This document shows positions 49,320 through 60,075 of a DNA stretch of 64,000 bases, in pieces. The notes beneath the pieces were generated by a model. That model was not told the DNA's origin, searched no databases, and saw only the letters and a list, made by a program, of their open reading frames with translations. Both the position numbers and the translations under genes were made by a program. This DNA comes from Phoebastria nigripes (Eukaryota > Chordata > Aves > Procellariiformes > Diomedeidae): NCBI GenBank assembly GCA_035582835.1, contig JAYKAV010002788.1, forward strand, positions 1,727,095-1,791,094. The letters run 5' to 3'. The number at the start of each line of letters is the position of its first letter. The first letter of the stretch is position 1.

Positions 49320-49640
49320 GGAGGATGATATTATAAAGAAGGACACTGTAATTTAGTGGCTCATTTAATGTGAACCAAGAGAAATATGAGGCATGCCAAT
49401 GCCGCACTGGGGCTCTATTTATATCCTTTTTGGTGTACGGTATGATTTATAATAAAGGATCATTTTTATATAGTATTAGCATGGTAATGGAGCTTACTGG
49501 GTTACCACGTCTGAAGTTAGGAAATATTGTATTAGAAGAAGCTCTGCAAATGCTGTGTAAGAACAGCCCTTTCTTCAGTATTAAATCATGATTCCAAGCT
49601 TCCTAAAATAAATATTAATGCACTCTATTTACCTAGGAAT
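49320..49640. promoter_or_regulatory. AT-rich enhancer-like block (strong candidate element)
   Basis: A 320-base AT-rich island sits between GC-rich flanks. It contains 'ctgtaatttag' near 49346, 'catttaatgtg' near 49362, the palindrome GGCATGCC at 49390-49397, 'gatttataataaagg' at 49444-49458, 'atttttatatag' near 49462, 'attagcatggtaatgg' at 49475-49490 and 'aaataaatattaatg' near 49606. Many of these are HOX/CDX- and homeodomain-type cores. It has no repeat family and no simple repeat. The sharp change in composition and the motif density suggest a developmental enhancer; conservation is not tested. Confidence 0.4.
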
Positions 49641-49977
49641 CTGGGCTTTTATTAATGCAGCAGGAGGATCTCCGCCTCTGAGCTCAGAAGCCATTGCATG
49701 CAGCCTCATAGAGTTCATTCTGTGACTCCCAGCCCCACTGCTCAGCACCCTCTGGCACTGGAAGCATCCTCCCCTGCGGGGAGCCCAGGAGGAGGGCGAG
49801 AGGCAGAGGAAGCAGAAGAGCCATGTTTTGCTGGGGAGCATGGTATCGCAGCTTATGGGAAGCATTTCCTTCCTCCGTCCCCAGTGCATGAAGCCCTGTG
49901 GCCCCCGCACCTTGCCCCTGCCCTGGGGCTGCCAGCGGGGAGGAGGAAGGACCGGGATTTACCCCCTCAGAGTTTTT
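49641..49977. other. GC-rich unique DNA, nothing recognised
   Basis: GC-rich DNA between an AT-rich block and a SINE relic. Open frames on both strands (up to 178 codons, 49698-50234) have no recognisable domain. Confidence 0.5.
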
Positions 49978-50035
49978 CTGAAGGCCACACAGCGAGTAAG
50001 CGGTGCAGCCAGGATGAGAATGGACCTCCCCTGCT
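49978..50035 (-). mobile_element. CORE-SINE/MIR-type core fragment, antisense
   Basis: 'gaaggccacacagcgagtaa' at 49980-49999, then 'gcggtgcagccaggatgaga' and 'atgg', matches the antisense SINE phrase 'aaggtcacacagcgagtcag' followed by 'tggcagagccaggaatagaa'. The rest of the element is lost. Confidence 0.6.
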
Positions 50036-50975
50036 GGCACCTCGCCCTCTGCATGATTCAGAGCTTGTTTCTGAAGTGAGAGGACTGGATAAAGTTCCAT
50101 TTGTCTATCTAGAAAGCAGTGCGTTCTGCTTCCCATTTAAAGCTCGGGAGCCTCATGATGATTCAGAGCGCATGCAGGAAGGCACCTGTACGCTGATTTT
50201 AGTACCAGGCAGTGTAATGCCTGCCAGTGATTAGTTCTGCCATGCAGGTGGGTAAAGGAATTAAATTGGCTTTAAAACAAGGGGGGAAAAAATCAGCTGG
50301 AGGATGCCAGGGAGAAGGAGAGCTTGCACAGGCGCGGCGACGCCTTTGCAAATGTCACTTCCACTGAAGCTGAAGTGCAAGAGGGCGAGATGTGGAGGGT
50401 TTTCTTTAAAGCAGCTGGCTGCGCAGAGCACTGCAAGCTCGCTGCAGGGAGCTGGTGTTGCTCACCCCTTAAGGAAAGATGCTCGGCCCTTCCCCTCCTC
50501 CCCGTCGGGCAGGGAGTAGCTGCAGGGAGGCCACGGTACCCCTGCTGCCATGCCCCAGTGTCAGAACGCTTCCGACCAGCTTCCCCAGCGGGGGCTTGGC
50601 TTTTGGGGTACAAGGCAACAGTTTGATGCTTTTCAATGCTGATGGGGCTGATGGCTACCCCAGCCGTCCTGCGCCAACCTGCAGGAATGGCAGCCGTGAG
50701 GAGACCACCTTTGGTGACATCCATAGCATCACATGCAGCCGGCAGCCTACTCAAGCACGTGCCCCCAGCCCAAGCTCCCTCCTGGTCCATGCCAAGACGG
50801 ATGTCACCCCATAGCCCCTGGCACATGCTGCCTTGCCAGAGGGGAGTCCCCCTGCTCCCCGCTCTCCCGGCCCCGCGGGGACATTGCCACTGTCACCAGC
50901 CGGGAAGGTGACATGCAGGAGCTGACAAAGCCGGAGCTGACTCTGCTTCCCGCTGAGCCAACCTCAGGGAAATTA
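50036..50975. other. GC-rich unique DNA, no gene seen
   Basis: GC-rich DNA (50310-50960) with open frames up to 177 codons on the minus strand. No known domain, no clear CpG island and no repeat family is seen. Confidence 0.5.
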
Positions 50976-51195
50976 CCCAGCCACTTTGAATAAAAATGAA
51001 TTAAGTAGCCTGGCAGTAACTCAGGCCATATTTTATTAACTTGGCCAGAACCAAGTAATGTTAATCCCCTTCCCTGAAATTTCTTTTTTACAGCCAGGCT
51101 CTAATATATGAAAATGTGCTGGCAAAGTTTTCGGTAGGTTATAACCCTCTGGTTAGTAACAACCACGCAGCATGGCGTTATCGCTTGATAGGGGC
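50976..51195. promoter_or_regulatory. AT-rich enhancer-like block (candidate)
   Basis: An AT-rich island holds 'gaataaaaatgaattaag' (50989-51006), an NFI half-site 'ttggcca' near 51040, the OTX/PITX-type TAATCCC at 51062-51068, the pair TAACC/GGTTA with a 4-base gap at 51142-51155, and a RUNX-type AACCACG near 51161. No repeat family or open frame of note. Motif evidence only. Confidence 0.3.
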
Positions 51196-51917
51196 TGAGC
51201 CGCAGCGTGGAGCCCCACACAGCCCACCCGAGCACCAGGGCAGCGGGCGATGGCTTCGCCCGCCACTTGCTGTGTCACCTGGGGGTGAGGGATGCCTGGG
51301 TGCCTGACGGGCCCAGGCAGTCACCGGGCAAGGGCAAGGACTGGCTCCGGCCCACGCGGGCGAATCACTCTGCAGACGTGCCTCTCTCCCTCCCTCCCCC
51401 CCGGGTAGGAGAACAGCTCTTATCGGCTCAGCAAACGCCGAGCCTCAGTTTCTCTGCAAAGTTGAGGGGGGCATCTGCTTGGACCGCTAGATATGATGTC
51501 TTGATGCCCGCCCTTGCTTTAGACGCTGAGGTGCACCCCAGAGAGGAGTCTGGCACCTAAGGAAAGGCAAAAATCACTTTCTGCACAGGTTACCACCCCT
51601 GGGCCACCCACTAAATGTGGTGGAGGCCAGGAAGGTGCTGCAGAGCAGGACTCTGCCTGCCGGTGGCCCAGAGCTCCTGCCACTAGCCCCATGGGGGCTG
51701 CCGGGGGGCCAGCGCTCCTGGAGAAGTCTCCAGCCAGGACCCCAGGGGGTTTCTCCCCATGTTTCACAGATGCTGCCTCTGAGCTTAGCACCGGCAAGGG
51801 TGTCACCTTTGCGAGTCCTCAAAGAGGCTGTGAGGCAAATTAGCATCTTCCCCACGCTCTGCATTCTTGTGCCCCGCGTAAGCGCTAGCAAGAAATAAAA
51901 CTGCCCTGCCTTCCTTG
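51196..51917. other. GC-rich unique DNA, no gene seen
   Basis: GC-rich DNA with a C-run at about 51396-51403 and a possible G-quadruplex at 51281-51312. Open frames up to 117 codons are unrecognisable. Confidence 0.5.
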
Positions 51918-52150
51918 TTTATTAGCAATAATAATCCTAATAATACTTCACACATCAGTAAGAGCTTCCATCTGAGGAAATGAAAGCACTTTACAGACAT
52001 TAATGATTTAAGACGCTTAGCCCATCTCTGAGATCCATAAAGAAAACCATCCTCTTTTTTACAAATGAGAAGCTAAAGCAAGCTGTAGGTAAGTGACTTA
52101 TGGCCATGCAGGAAGGCAGCAGCGAGGCAGAGAGAGAGTCCAGTCTCCTT
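51918..52150 (-). mobile_element. CORE-SINE/MIR-type element, near full length, antisense
   Basis: In plus-strand order: 'tattagcaataataatccta' (ATT-rich tail), 'aaagcactttacagacatta' (51983-52002), 'ttttttacaaatgagaagct' (52055-52074), 'aagtgacttatggccatgca' (52091-52110), then 'agcgaggcagagagagagtc'. Each matches an antisense landmark of ancient amniote SINEs, including the (ATT)n tail, 'aaagcgctttacaaacatta', 'cattttacagatggggaaac', 'aagtgacttgcccaaggtca' and 'agcgagtcagtggcagagc'. This is the most complete SINE in the window. Confidence 0.8.
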
Positions 52151-52855
52151 CACTACCGCCTGTGACCGCAGCTCCCCTTTGCTGTTTTTCAGCCAACTTC
52201 TTCTCCGTGCCCGCGATGCTCCAGTGGAGCCATCAGAAGAGCCGCCCCAGGCTCCCAGTGGGCAAACCCAACTTGCTCACTGCACCATTTGGGGGCTGTT
52301 TGCCTTCCCAGCACCCGCTTGCTTGAGGCAGGCTGAGCCTTGGGTGACTGCAGCTGCTCGCTACTGCTTGTGGGGTGTGGGACCAGGTTTGCTCCTGCAG
52401 TTGCTATGTTTTGGGGACGCCCTTGGGGTGAGGTGATGCCCTGCGCTCTGTAAATGACCCCAGTCCTCGGGGCAGGCGGGGGAGCCTGCCAGGGGTTTGA
52501 AGAGGAGGGCATCCCAGGGATGGCTTGGGTGTTGCATCCCATCCCAGGCAGCCTTATCTGTCTTTTCACTGCAACCTCACCCGCAAACACGCCGTGGCCG
52601 TATCGGCCGCTGGGCTGGCTGCGAACACGGCTGCCATCACCCAGTGGCTGTCCCATTGCCTGCACGGTGGGCGTGGGGAGAAGAAACCCTATTATAAATA
52701 GTCAGATGAACTCCAGCTCACTGGGCAGTGAACTCTTTGTATATAGCTGCTTTGTAAAATGAAACTAGCCCGTGCCTCTCCGGGTGGAAAAAGGAAGCAA
52801 GCGGGGACCACACCTCTTCTATTATGTGCGTAGATCTGCCCATCGGGGTCTGGCA
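52151..52855. other. Unique non-coding DNA, no gene seen
   Basis: GC-rich DNA with open frames up to 158 codons on the minus strand, none recognisable. No repeat family is seen. Confidence 0.5.
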
Positions 52856-53085
52856 GCACTTGCCTAGTTAAATGAAATACTCATTATAAACATGGGACTA
52901 CCGGGTGGTTGGTTGTTAACTGTTTAGGGCACAACTTGAAATAATACCATTTGGCCTGGACCACAGGCTGAAATGGGATTTTCCGCCTTGAGATGCGACC
53001 AGATCTGGGTTGCCTGCTTCTCTCCGCTATGCAGAGCTTATAAATAACCCCATTCTCATCCTCAGAACAGCTTCTTTTTTTTTTA
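52856..53085. promoter_or_regulatory. AT-rich enhancer-like block (candidate)
   Basis: Contains 'gttaaatgaaatactcatta' (52867-52886), 'ggttgttaactgttta' (52910-52925), 'gaaataataccatttgg' (52938-52954) and 'gcttataaataacc' (53036-53049). AT-rich cores of this type recur in the neighbouring candidate blocks. No repeat or coding signal is seen. Confidence 0.25.
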
Positions 53086-55049
53086 ACATGGGAAGAACAA
53101 GAGAAAAAAAAAGGCAGGCAGGCAAGCAATAGTGAAAGTGCCACCATGTTGTTCTATTTTAAATCCTGCTTGCCTGCAATTTCGCATGCAGGCAGGGGAG
53201 GAGGCCACTGGGTCAGCCCACCACCGCCTGCCCGGCCGCTGCGGTGTACGTGTGCCTGTGTGCACTTATTGTTTTATCCTCACGTCACCTTTCAGCCTGC
53301 GCCGCTCGCCCTCCCTCCGTCCCCAAAATCTTTGATTAATAGGTTTGCTTGCTTTTTATATCCACACATGTGGCGCATCTGGAGCAAGGCGTGCCTCCGC
53401 TTTCTTGTTGTTGTTTTTTTATCTCCCTCTCTATCTATATGTGTGCATTTTTTTTTTTTTTTTTTACTTTACTTGCGACTGCCATGGCAACTGTTACATG
53501 TTTGGCAAAAAGCTTACGGAGAAGAAAAGGGGCTCAGAGCACTCAGCTGGCAGATGTCCAGTGTAATCATGCCGCAGCGCCGAAATGAGGCCTTTGGCCG
53601 GCTGCCGAGCTAGGGAGAACAAAGATGTCAGTTCCCCGTGTTGGCGGCGGTGCTTGTTTGGCACCCTTATATGGTTTCCCAGAACTCCTCGCCTTGGCAG
53701 CTTTCCATTCCCTTTAGGGCAGCAAACAGGATTAGCACACACAGACTTGTTTTTCTCTTTTCTCCTCCAACTGTTCCAATGACATCATCCCTGCTGCATT
53801 CAGCTGCCAGCAGGGTGACTTTGGGGGTGGGTTTTTTTTTCTCTTAAAAAAACCACCACACTAGCAAGCATGATGGTTTAGGTAATGCTTGCACACCTTT
53901 CTTGTTAAATTAAAGCCCCCGAAGTGCAGTAAGCTCGGGCGAACCAAGCCAGACGTGCTGCATTTTAGGTTTTTTTTTTTTGCTTCTCATAATTGAATTC
54001 CTGCAAGATAAAAATCTCCTTTTCCTCAGTAGGCTGTAATCAGCGCTCACAGAGCTGTGGTTTCCAACTGCCCTCATCATGTGCTTCCTTATGAAACTCC
54101 ACGGAGAAATCGCCTTGGCGCGGGTGCGGATTTAAAGGGCCCAGGAGCGGGGAGCAGCCCCCACCGGCCCCCCAAAATGGCAGGGCTGGGACCACCCGGC
54201 CCAGGGTGCAGGGGTGCGTGGGGGCCCACAGGGCTGCTGCAGGGTGGCATGGGAAGGAAGCCCTCTCTGTTAAGGAAGGACTTTGTTTAGGAGAGTTTTT
54301 AGTTGCTGCTGGCCGTGGAGGGCGGGGAGAAAGATGTGCAGGAGAAACTGCTGAATTTTCTGCCTTTCCCCTCAAAGCCCAAACCAGTTTTCTGCTTCTG
54401 GGCATCTTCTCCCCTGGGCGTTTTCCTCTCTCCACCTGGTCTCTTTGCCAGCCAAATAACAGTCACGCCCCGTTCCCAAGGGAGCCCCGAGGGGTACCAG
54501 CAGCCAAGCATCACCCCCCGCCAGGAGGTGGGCAGCCCTTGGCCGGGAGGCCAGGGCCAGCCAGGGCAGCAGGGCTGCTTCCCTCTCCCTGCGCCTGCTT
54601 CCCTTGCGGCACTGCTCCTGTTTTCCTTGGCGCGGGCCGCAGGATGTGATGCTCGCTTCCTCCTGTCGCTGCAGACCCAGGGAAGGGGCCCGAAGGGGAT
54701 GGTGGGCTTTGCATGAAGGGTTGCTCAGTGATGGCTGCAGACCACTGGATGTTTGTCAGCCTGGGAAGAGCTGGCCGGTCCAGTTCCTCATTGGGTCGCT
54801 CAGTTTTTCCACCGCACAGGCGGATGGACAGACGGACGGACAGACGTAGACGACAAAGCGGGGTTGCTAGGAAAGCTTTATGTAAGCAGCACTTGGCCGG
54901 CGGCTGACAGTGCAGCAAGTGTTCAGCTCCCAGAGCTCCACATCAAACCTGGCAGCACATCAAAACCTCTGTTTCATAACCCACTAGAAATAGGATTTTC
55001 TAACAGCGCCGAGAGGACTCGCCTTTTTGTACAGGGACCTGGGATTTTA
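53086..55049. other. Unique DNA with simple tracts and a GC-rich stretch
   Basis: A-run and GGCA units at 53104-53128 and a T18 tract at 53448-53465 are followed by GC-rich DNA from 54120 to 54850. The latter holds open frames up to 147 codons, none recognisable, and a GGAC/AGAC-rich patch at 54823-54848. No gene or transposon is recognised. Confidence 0.5.
53448..53465. repeat. Poly(T) tract, 18 bases
   Basis: The longest homopolymer in the window. No retroposon body is recognisable on its antisense side. Confidence 0.9.
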
Positions 55050-55240
55050 CCAGTTGTTAATGGTTAACTAGGCAATGGCCTAAAAAATTCAGTAGCGCCC
55101 TTCCCCATGATGAGGTACGTGATTTTACCAGGTGCCGTGCCTGGTGGCAGCCATGCCACCCTGGTCCACCTGCTAATAACATAACTGGGGAATTAATTAG
55201 CAATTAACAGCAACCAAATAATTACAGAATCAGGTGTCAG
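55050..55240. promoter_or_regulatory. Homeodomain/E-box-rich enhancer-like block (candidate)
   Basis: Opens with 'gttgttaatggttaac' (55053-55068) and ends with a run of TAATTA-type cores, 'ggggaattaattagcaatta' at 55188-55207 and 'ccaaataattacag' at 55214-55227. Between them are two facing E-boxes, CAGGTG (55129-55134) and CACCTG (55167-55172), and a 7-base hairpin. The layout is typical of developmental enhancers. No repeat family is seen and conservation is untested. Confidence 0.35.
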
Positions 55241-55925
55241 GAGAGAGGCCGTGATGCTGTGAGCAGCTTTCACGGGATGGGGACTGCCCTCCTCCGGGAA
55301 GGGGGTGCATGAGCGTGGCCCGAGGAGGGAGCGGGGCTGGAGGGGGAGCTTCCCCAGGGAAGCAGAGATTTCCAGAGGCACTGAGATTTCATGGGAAAAT
55401 TTCTTCAATTTTCTTTCTTGGGCATCAAGAAATGGAATTGGTGTACCCCAGCCCTGACAGCTTCACCCCCCTGCAGCGGCAACCCTCACCTGCTCACCCC
55501 AGCTGACGCACTGCGAGGCTGGGCTGGTGCCTGGGCTTCTCCAGCTGTGCCGAGGGAGCAAGGCAAGCGTCAGCCATGCCCTGAGCTTTATAGTGCATGT
55601 AAGGCACAGCTCGGGAAGCACTTTGCAGAGCAGAGCAGCAGCTTTGGTCAAGCCTAGCTGTGGGTGAGGGGCTTGCTGCAGTGCTGAAGGGCAGAGAAAC
55701 CAGGGCGCTGCTCCCACACCCTGCCTGCTTGCAGGGCTGCCCCTCCGCAAGAGGGAGGCAGGAGCCGCTCACCTCCTCTGCTTCTGGGCGCCAAAGGGGA
55801 TGGCAGCGTGCTCCCACCCAGGCCTCTGCCCATCCTGGCTCCATGCTGAGATGTGCTGATGGCACAGGAAAGGCACTTACATTTTTTTTCAGACATTGGA
55901 AAAAGAGTGAGTGCATTAGATGATA
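55241..55925. other. GC-rich unique DNA, no gene seen
   Basis: GC-rich, with open frames up to 140 codons on the minus strand and no recognisable domain. Ends at a short GATA tetranucleotide run (55921-55929) that adjoins the CR1 terminus. Confidence 0.5.
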
Positions 55926-56310
55926 GATAGATTCATGGAGATGGAAAAGGCCCAGGTATTCATCTTATTCATCACTCTCTCCTTGCTGATGAAGAGTTAT
56001 TCCCTCTTGGACATGATTCAGTATTTTGTCCAGCCTCGTTTCCAGTGATTCAAGTGATGGGGCTTCGTTTGGGAAACTCTGTCACTGCCTAATGCACTTT
56101 GCTATTAGGAAGTGCATCTCGCCCTGCATTTGGCTTCAACAGTTCATCTCTAGGCTCTAGGCTTGCTTCCCAACGTGCCAGCTGCTTGTGGGCTCCTGTC
56201 TTCTCCAGGTGAGCTAGATGTCTTGAGCTCTTTTCACTTTCTCCATCAGTCAGTCTTAATCCTTTAATCATTTACTGCTTTCCTCCTTTCTGCTGCCATC
56301 TGCCCCATAT
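55926..56310 (-). mobile_element. CR1 LINE 3' end, old, antisense
   Basis: Antisense landmarks in order: 'atagattcatggagatggaa' (55926-55945), 'cttggacatgattcagtatt' (56006), 'ttccagtgattcaagtgatg' (56039), 'tttgcttcaac'-like sequence near 56130, 'atgtcttgagctctttt' (56217) and 'taatcctttaatcatttact' (56257). They match the antisense CR1 consensus order: 'atagattccaaggccagaag', 'catccaatcttgatttaaaa', 'gtcagtgatggagaatccac', 'agattgagctccttt' and 'taatcctttaatcattctcg'. The copy is diverged and 5'-truncated. It belongs to the same old, croc/turtle-like class as the 39.6 kb copy. Confidence 0.82.
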
Positions 56311-58955
56311 CAGCTTGGGCCTGCCAGACATGGCCAAAGTATCTCTGGGTGGAAAGAGCCTCCCTGGTGTGCGGCTGAGGCTCCGTGGGCTGCAGCAGTG
56401 GTGGCTCCCCAACAGCTCTGTGCTTCTCCAGCTCTGGGCCAGTGAGCGTGAGCTCAGCGGCTGGCACGGGAGAGCGCAGCTGGAGGGATGCTCTATTTTA
56501 CACTGACTACTAACGGTCCGGAGGGGCTGTTCTGGCCAAGTAGGACTGCTGAGGCATAGGAACACCCTGGACACACAGAGCGTTTCCCTTGGCCATGCTC
56601 CCTGCAGAGGAGCAGGCAAGAGGTTTGGGTGGAGGAACTTCTTGGTGCAACTCCGAAAGGGCGAACTGCCAGGCCAGTGCGAGCAGGGCAGTCTTGGTCC
56701 TGTCCCCTCAAGGAGCGTCACCAGTGCAGTTGCAGGGTGCCTCATACTTGGGTGCCTGAGCTGGATGGAGCAAATACCTCCTGTGCAGTCAAAATAACTG
56801 GATTGGCCCAAGTTACATCCCTGAGGGTACCTCACGTAGAGCAGTCTCCTTCCCTCCATCACCTTCACAAAAATGGTATAAGCACCCCTCATCCTGCATG
56901 GAAGTTACCGTCTGCAGCTGATTCTCATGTTTGGAGGTGGAGGGGTGTCCCTGTTCCTCACCCACCAGCTTGAATTGTCCCCAGAGGAATATATTTCTGT
57001 GGTCATATTCTGAGTCCCTTCTTGTCCCCTCACCCCATTTCCATTCTTCCGTGTCCTGTACTTGCAGCTCCTTGGTATGGAGCTGATGGGGCCATGAACA
57101 CCTCTGCCCTGTGCTCCCACCCACAGCGGGGGGGGTCCCAGACCCTGGTCCCCCACTGGCTTGTCCCCTCGCACGCTGCGTCCCCTCTGCCTCTGGGCAT
57201 TCGTCACAGCGCTCAGCACAGCTCGGCCTGGGTCAGATGCCTGCATTCCTCCTCGCCGTGGGACCCAGTGCTCTCCCTCTCTTTTTGTTTCCTTTTGTTT
57301 ATGGTTCTCGATCCAGCTTTCAGGCCATGCGCAAATGCTCTGCTGCTGGCCAACTTGAATTCGTTTCAAGGAAGATTGCACAAGAGTTCAGGGCTGGTGC
57401 TCGGAGCCAGGCCTGCTGGGCTGGCTGTTTTGTCCTCTCGGCCCCGGTCCTGCCGGAGGACCTGCTGGCACGAACCCCCGCCAAAGCGGAGTCAGCAGGA
57501 TGCTGCACGGGCTGCCTGGCTGGGAGGAGCCAGAGCAGCAAAGTCCAACGGAGGCCAGGGACAGGCTTTGCAAATTTAGTTAAAAAAAAAAAAAAAAGAG
57601 AGAGCAGTAGAAGTTTGTCTGGGAGGCTTTACTCTCTGTTAAAGCCATGCAGATTGATGGTAACCCCAGCTACCTCCAGGTATAAATAGCTTTTCTTCCA
57701 GTCTCACACTGGGGCTAAGCAGTAAAAGCTCTGCTGCTGCTGCCGGCCATGGTGGAGGAGCCAGGCTCCGAGCAGCAAGGGAGGGGTTGGCAGCCTTGCG
57801 CCTTATGCAAGCCAAGGTAGCTCCCCCAAAGTCAAAGGGGAAGAGCCAGAGGGGTCCTGATGGCTTACGCAGCTGCGGACGTGTCCAGGAGCCTGAACCA
57901 CCCTCCCTCGGTGGCAGGGCTGTGACGTCCCGCAGAAGTGGCTCATCAGGTTGCCATTCGCAGTCTGGCTGGGCTTTGGCGAGAGAACGCACTTACTACC
58001 CCTCATCTCTCAAGCACAGCTTGTATTTCAAGTGACATGAAAACCTTGCTTCCCATCCACAGGTTTAAAAATGCTACAGGCGAGTAAAAAACCCATATTT
58101 TTTTTTTTTTAATGGTTCCAAACTTTTTTTTGAAGGCAGGTTTGTTATGTTTGGGTGGTTGGTCTGTCTTTTGGTGACCTTGTCAACAAAGCTATCAGCA
58201 AAAAGCTGATAGGGGAATACTTGGAAAAATCAAACCTATCTGCACGAGCAGACTGCGGTAGGGTGGACCCTGGGAGAGTTAGCTGACCTGCTGAGCCTCT
58301 GTCAATTATTTTTGAAAAATCACAGGGAACGCGAAGCTTCGGGGCACAGGAGGTTCCTCAGCAGCCTGTGGCTGAGATGTTGAAGTGCCTCCTGACACCC
58401 ATTGCCATCACGACTAAGAAATTTTGTTTACTTTCCTGACACAGAAGCCTCCCCACTTTGAAGGAATTCGGAGTGACTTAAAATCCCTTGGGAAAGCCCT
58501 GTCTTTCTCAGCCAGGGGATTCATCTCAGCTGGCTGTGGGAGTTTGAAAGTCACACAGCCATCCATGCAAGCTAATCATCCTTGCTCCTCTCATAGGGCA
58601 TGAGGAGGAACAGGCATCTCACAAAGCATGACTCGTTTATATGTTCAGTGGGACAAATCTCTTGCTGGAAGTGCCCACCTCTTCCACGGAGCATAATTGG
58701 AGCCTGGGAGTTTTGGTTAGCCGTAGTTGCCTACCTTAGAGAAGACGAGCACTAGATGGTATGACCCACCCTGGAGAACAGACTCACTTTCTGTCCTTTG
58801 GAGCCACAGAGGAGGTGCCCGATGACCTACGGTGGATATGCAATGACATACAAATTCTTCTTCTGGTTCCCAGGTTCTAGTGCGGCTTCTTGGCTGTCGG
58901 CGACCATGTCATTAAAACCCCTGATGAATGCAATGATGCGGCCCCTGAATTGTTC
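56311..58955. other. Unique non-coding DNA, no gene seen
   Basis: GC-rich DNA (56330-57560) with many overlapping frames, up to 206 codons on the minus strand (56892-56272, partly inside the CR1) and about 190 on the plus strand. None is recognisable. An A16 run followed by GA repeats lies at 57582-57605 and a T-run at 58098-58110. A perfect 8-base hairpin lies at 58192-58212. Confidence 0.5.
57582..57605. repeat. A16 tract followed by (GA)n
   Basis: A pure run of 16 A is followed by GAGAGAGAG. It is a simple low-complexity patch and no retroposon body precedes it. Confidence 0.85.
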
Positions 58956-59190
58956 TCACTTCCACCAATTTCATTTGAGTACATGGTAATATTCTCCCCA
59001 TACTTTCCAGTTTAACATAATGCTGATAAATGATATGACAACGATAAATTTTCATTTTATTTAAAGCTGTTTATCATCCATATCTATTATGGAAAGTCAT
59101 CAATTATGCAAAAAGCGTGAATGTTTAAAGAGCCTCTAAAGTGTCTCTATTTATGGATTGCATGTTGTGTCTTCTTTACTCCTTACTTGT
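58956..59190. promoter_or_regulatory. AT-rich GATA/POU-type enhancer-like block (strong candidate)
   Basis: An AT-rich island has GATA-type cores at 'gctgataaatgatatg' (59022-59037), 'acgataaat' (59041-59049) and 'ttatcatcc' (59071-59079), and an octamer-like 'caattatgcaaaa' (59101-59113). It also carries 'tttatttaaagctg' near 59055 and 'tatttatggattg' near 59148. No simple repeat or transposon and no open frame of interest is present. Composition and motif order make this one of the best candidates for a conserved enhancer in the window. Confidence 0.4.
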
Positions 59191-59790
59191 GCGCACACTG
59201 GAGAGGTTCCTCCATTAAGTATCATTTTTGCACAAAGAGCCTGAAAAATGGAACTTGACAGGGGAATCTTAGACAAGCTGGAGGCTTGTCACAAAATGTG
59301 GCTAAGCCATAAAAATTTCACCTCGTGGGAGAATCCCTCAACCCTTGAAGCTGGGTCTAAATCAGCGGACCAGTAAACTAGATCGATGCAGCGTGCCTGG
59401 GGTCAAAAAGCCACACTCTACTGCTCACCTGAAGTCACCTTCCATAGCTTAGCCAGGGCCTCTCAGTGAAGGGGAAATAAATGGGTCCTTCATGAGCTCT
59501 CATTAGCAGAGGGGACCACACTGCTTACAGCCCGGTGATTTCTGCAGTCTATGGTCCCTTGTAAAAGCCACAGGAGCTGCATCCCAACAACTGGGGCGGG
59601 TGTGGACCACACTGCAGAGACTCGTGGCTTGCAGAGGGCTGCTCCTGCTCTGGAGCAAGGGAACAAGATGCTTGAAATGTCTGAGGTGTTGTAAGTCAGG
59701 CAGCTATCGCTCATCTCTGAGCTTGCTCAGCAACCTCTTTGCTACGAAGGCCCAGATTCTGCTCGCAGGGCAGTATCTTTGGAGCCACCT
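59191..59790. other. Unique non-coding DNA, no gene seen
   Basis: No gene recognised. 'gcccagattctgctcgcagg' at 59749-59768 resembles the outer arm of the MITE-like family at 41.4 kb, but the rest of the element is not evident. Confidence 0.45.
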
Positions 59791-60075
59791 TGCATTAACA
59801 CCATTGTAATTGGCAGCTTGTTTTAGCATGTGCATTAAATCACAGTAATGGGGAGATTTCACAGCAAGGAACGCAGGCCAGGGAGCGAACACCAGAGACC
59901 CTTTAAAGGAGTCGGAGACGTTGGCATCTTGGATCGTTTCTTTCTGTCCTTTCAAGATGCTGGAGGGACAAAGAGAGTTAAAGTAAGGAAATTAGATCAC
60001 AAAAAGCAAATTAACTAAGCAGCACCATCCTGGCCCGATGCTGATCTCACGCATGATGTGCCAGTAAATCCCAAG
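59791..60075. promoter_or_regulatory. AT-rich enhancer-like block (candidate)
   Basis: Holds 'gcattaacaccattgtaatt' (59791-59810), 'gcattaaatcacagtaatgg' (59832-59851), 'gtaaggaaattagatcac' (59983-60000) and 'gcaaattaactaagc' (60006-60020). Several homeodomain-type cores occur with no simple repeat. Evidence is motif density only. Confidence 0.27.

Noticed and set aside
56272..56892. 206-codon minus-strand open frame
   Set aside because: Part lies in the old CR1 relic and the rest has no recognisable domain; frames on the other strand overlap it.
59749..59810. Possible second copy of the palindromic MITE-like family
   Set aside because: Only the outer 12-13 bases of one arm fit; the second arm is not seen.
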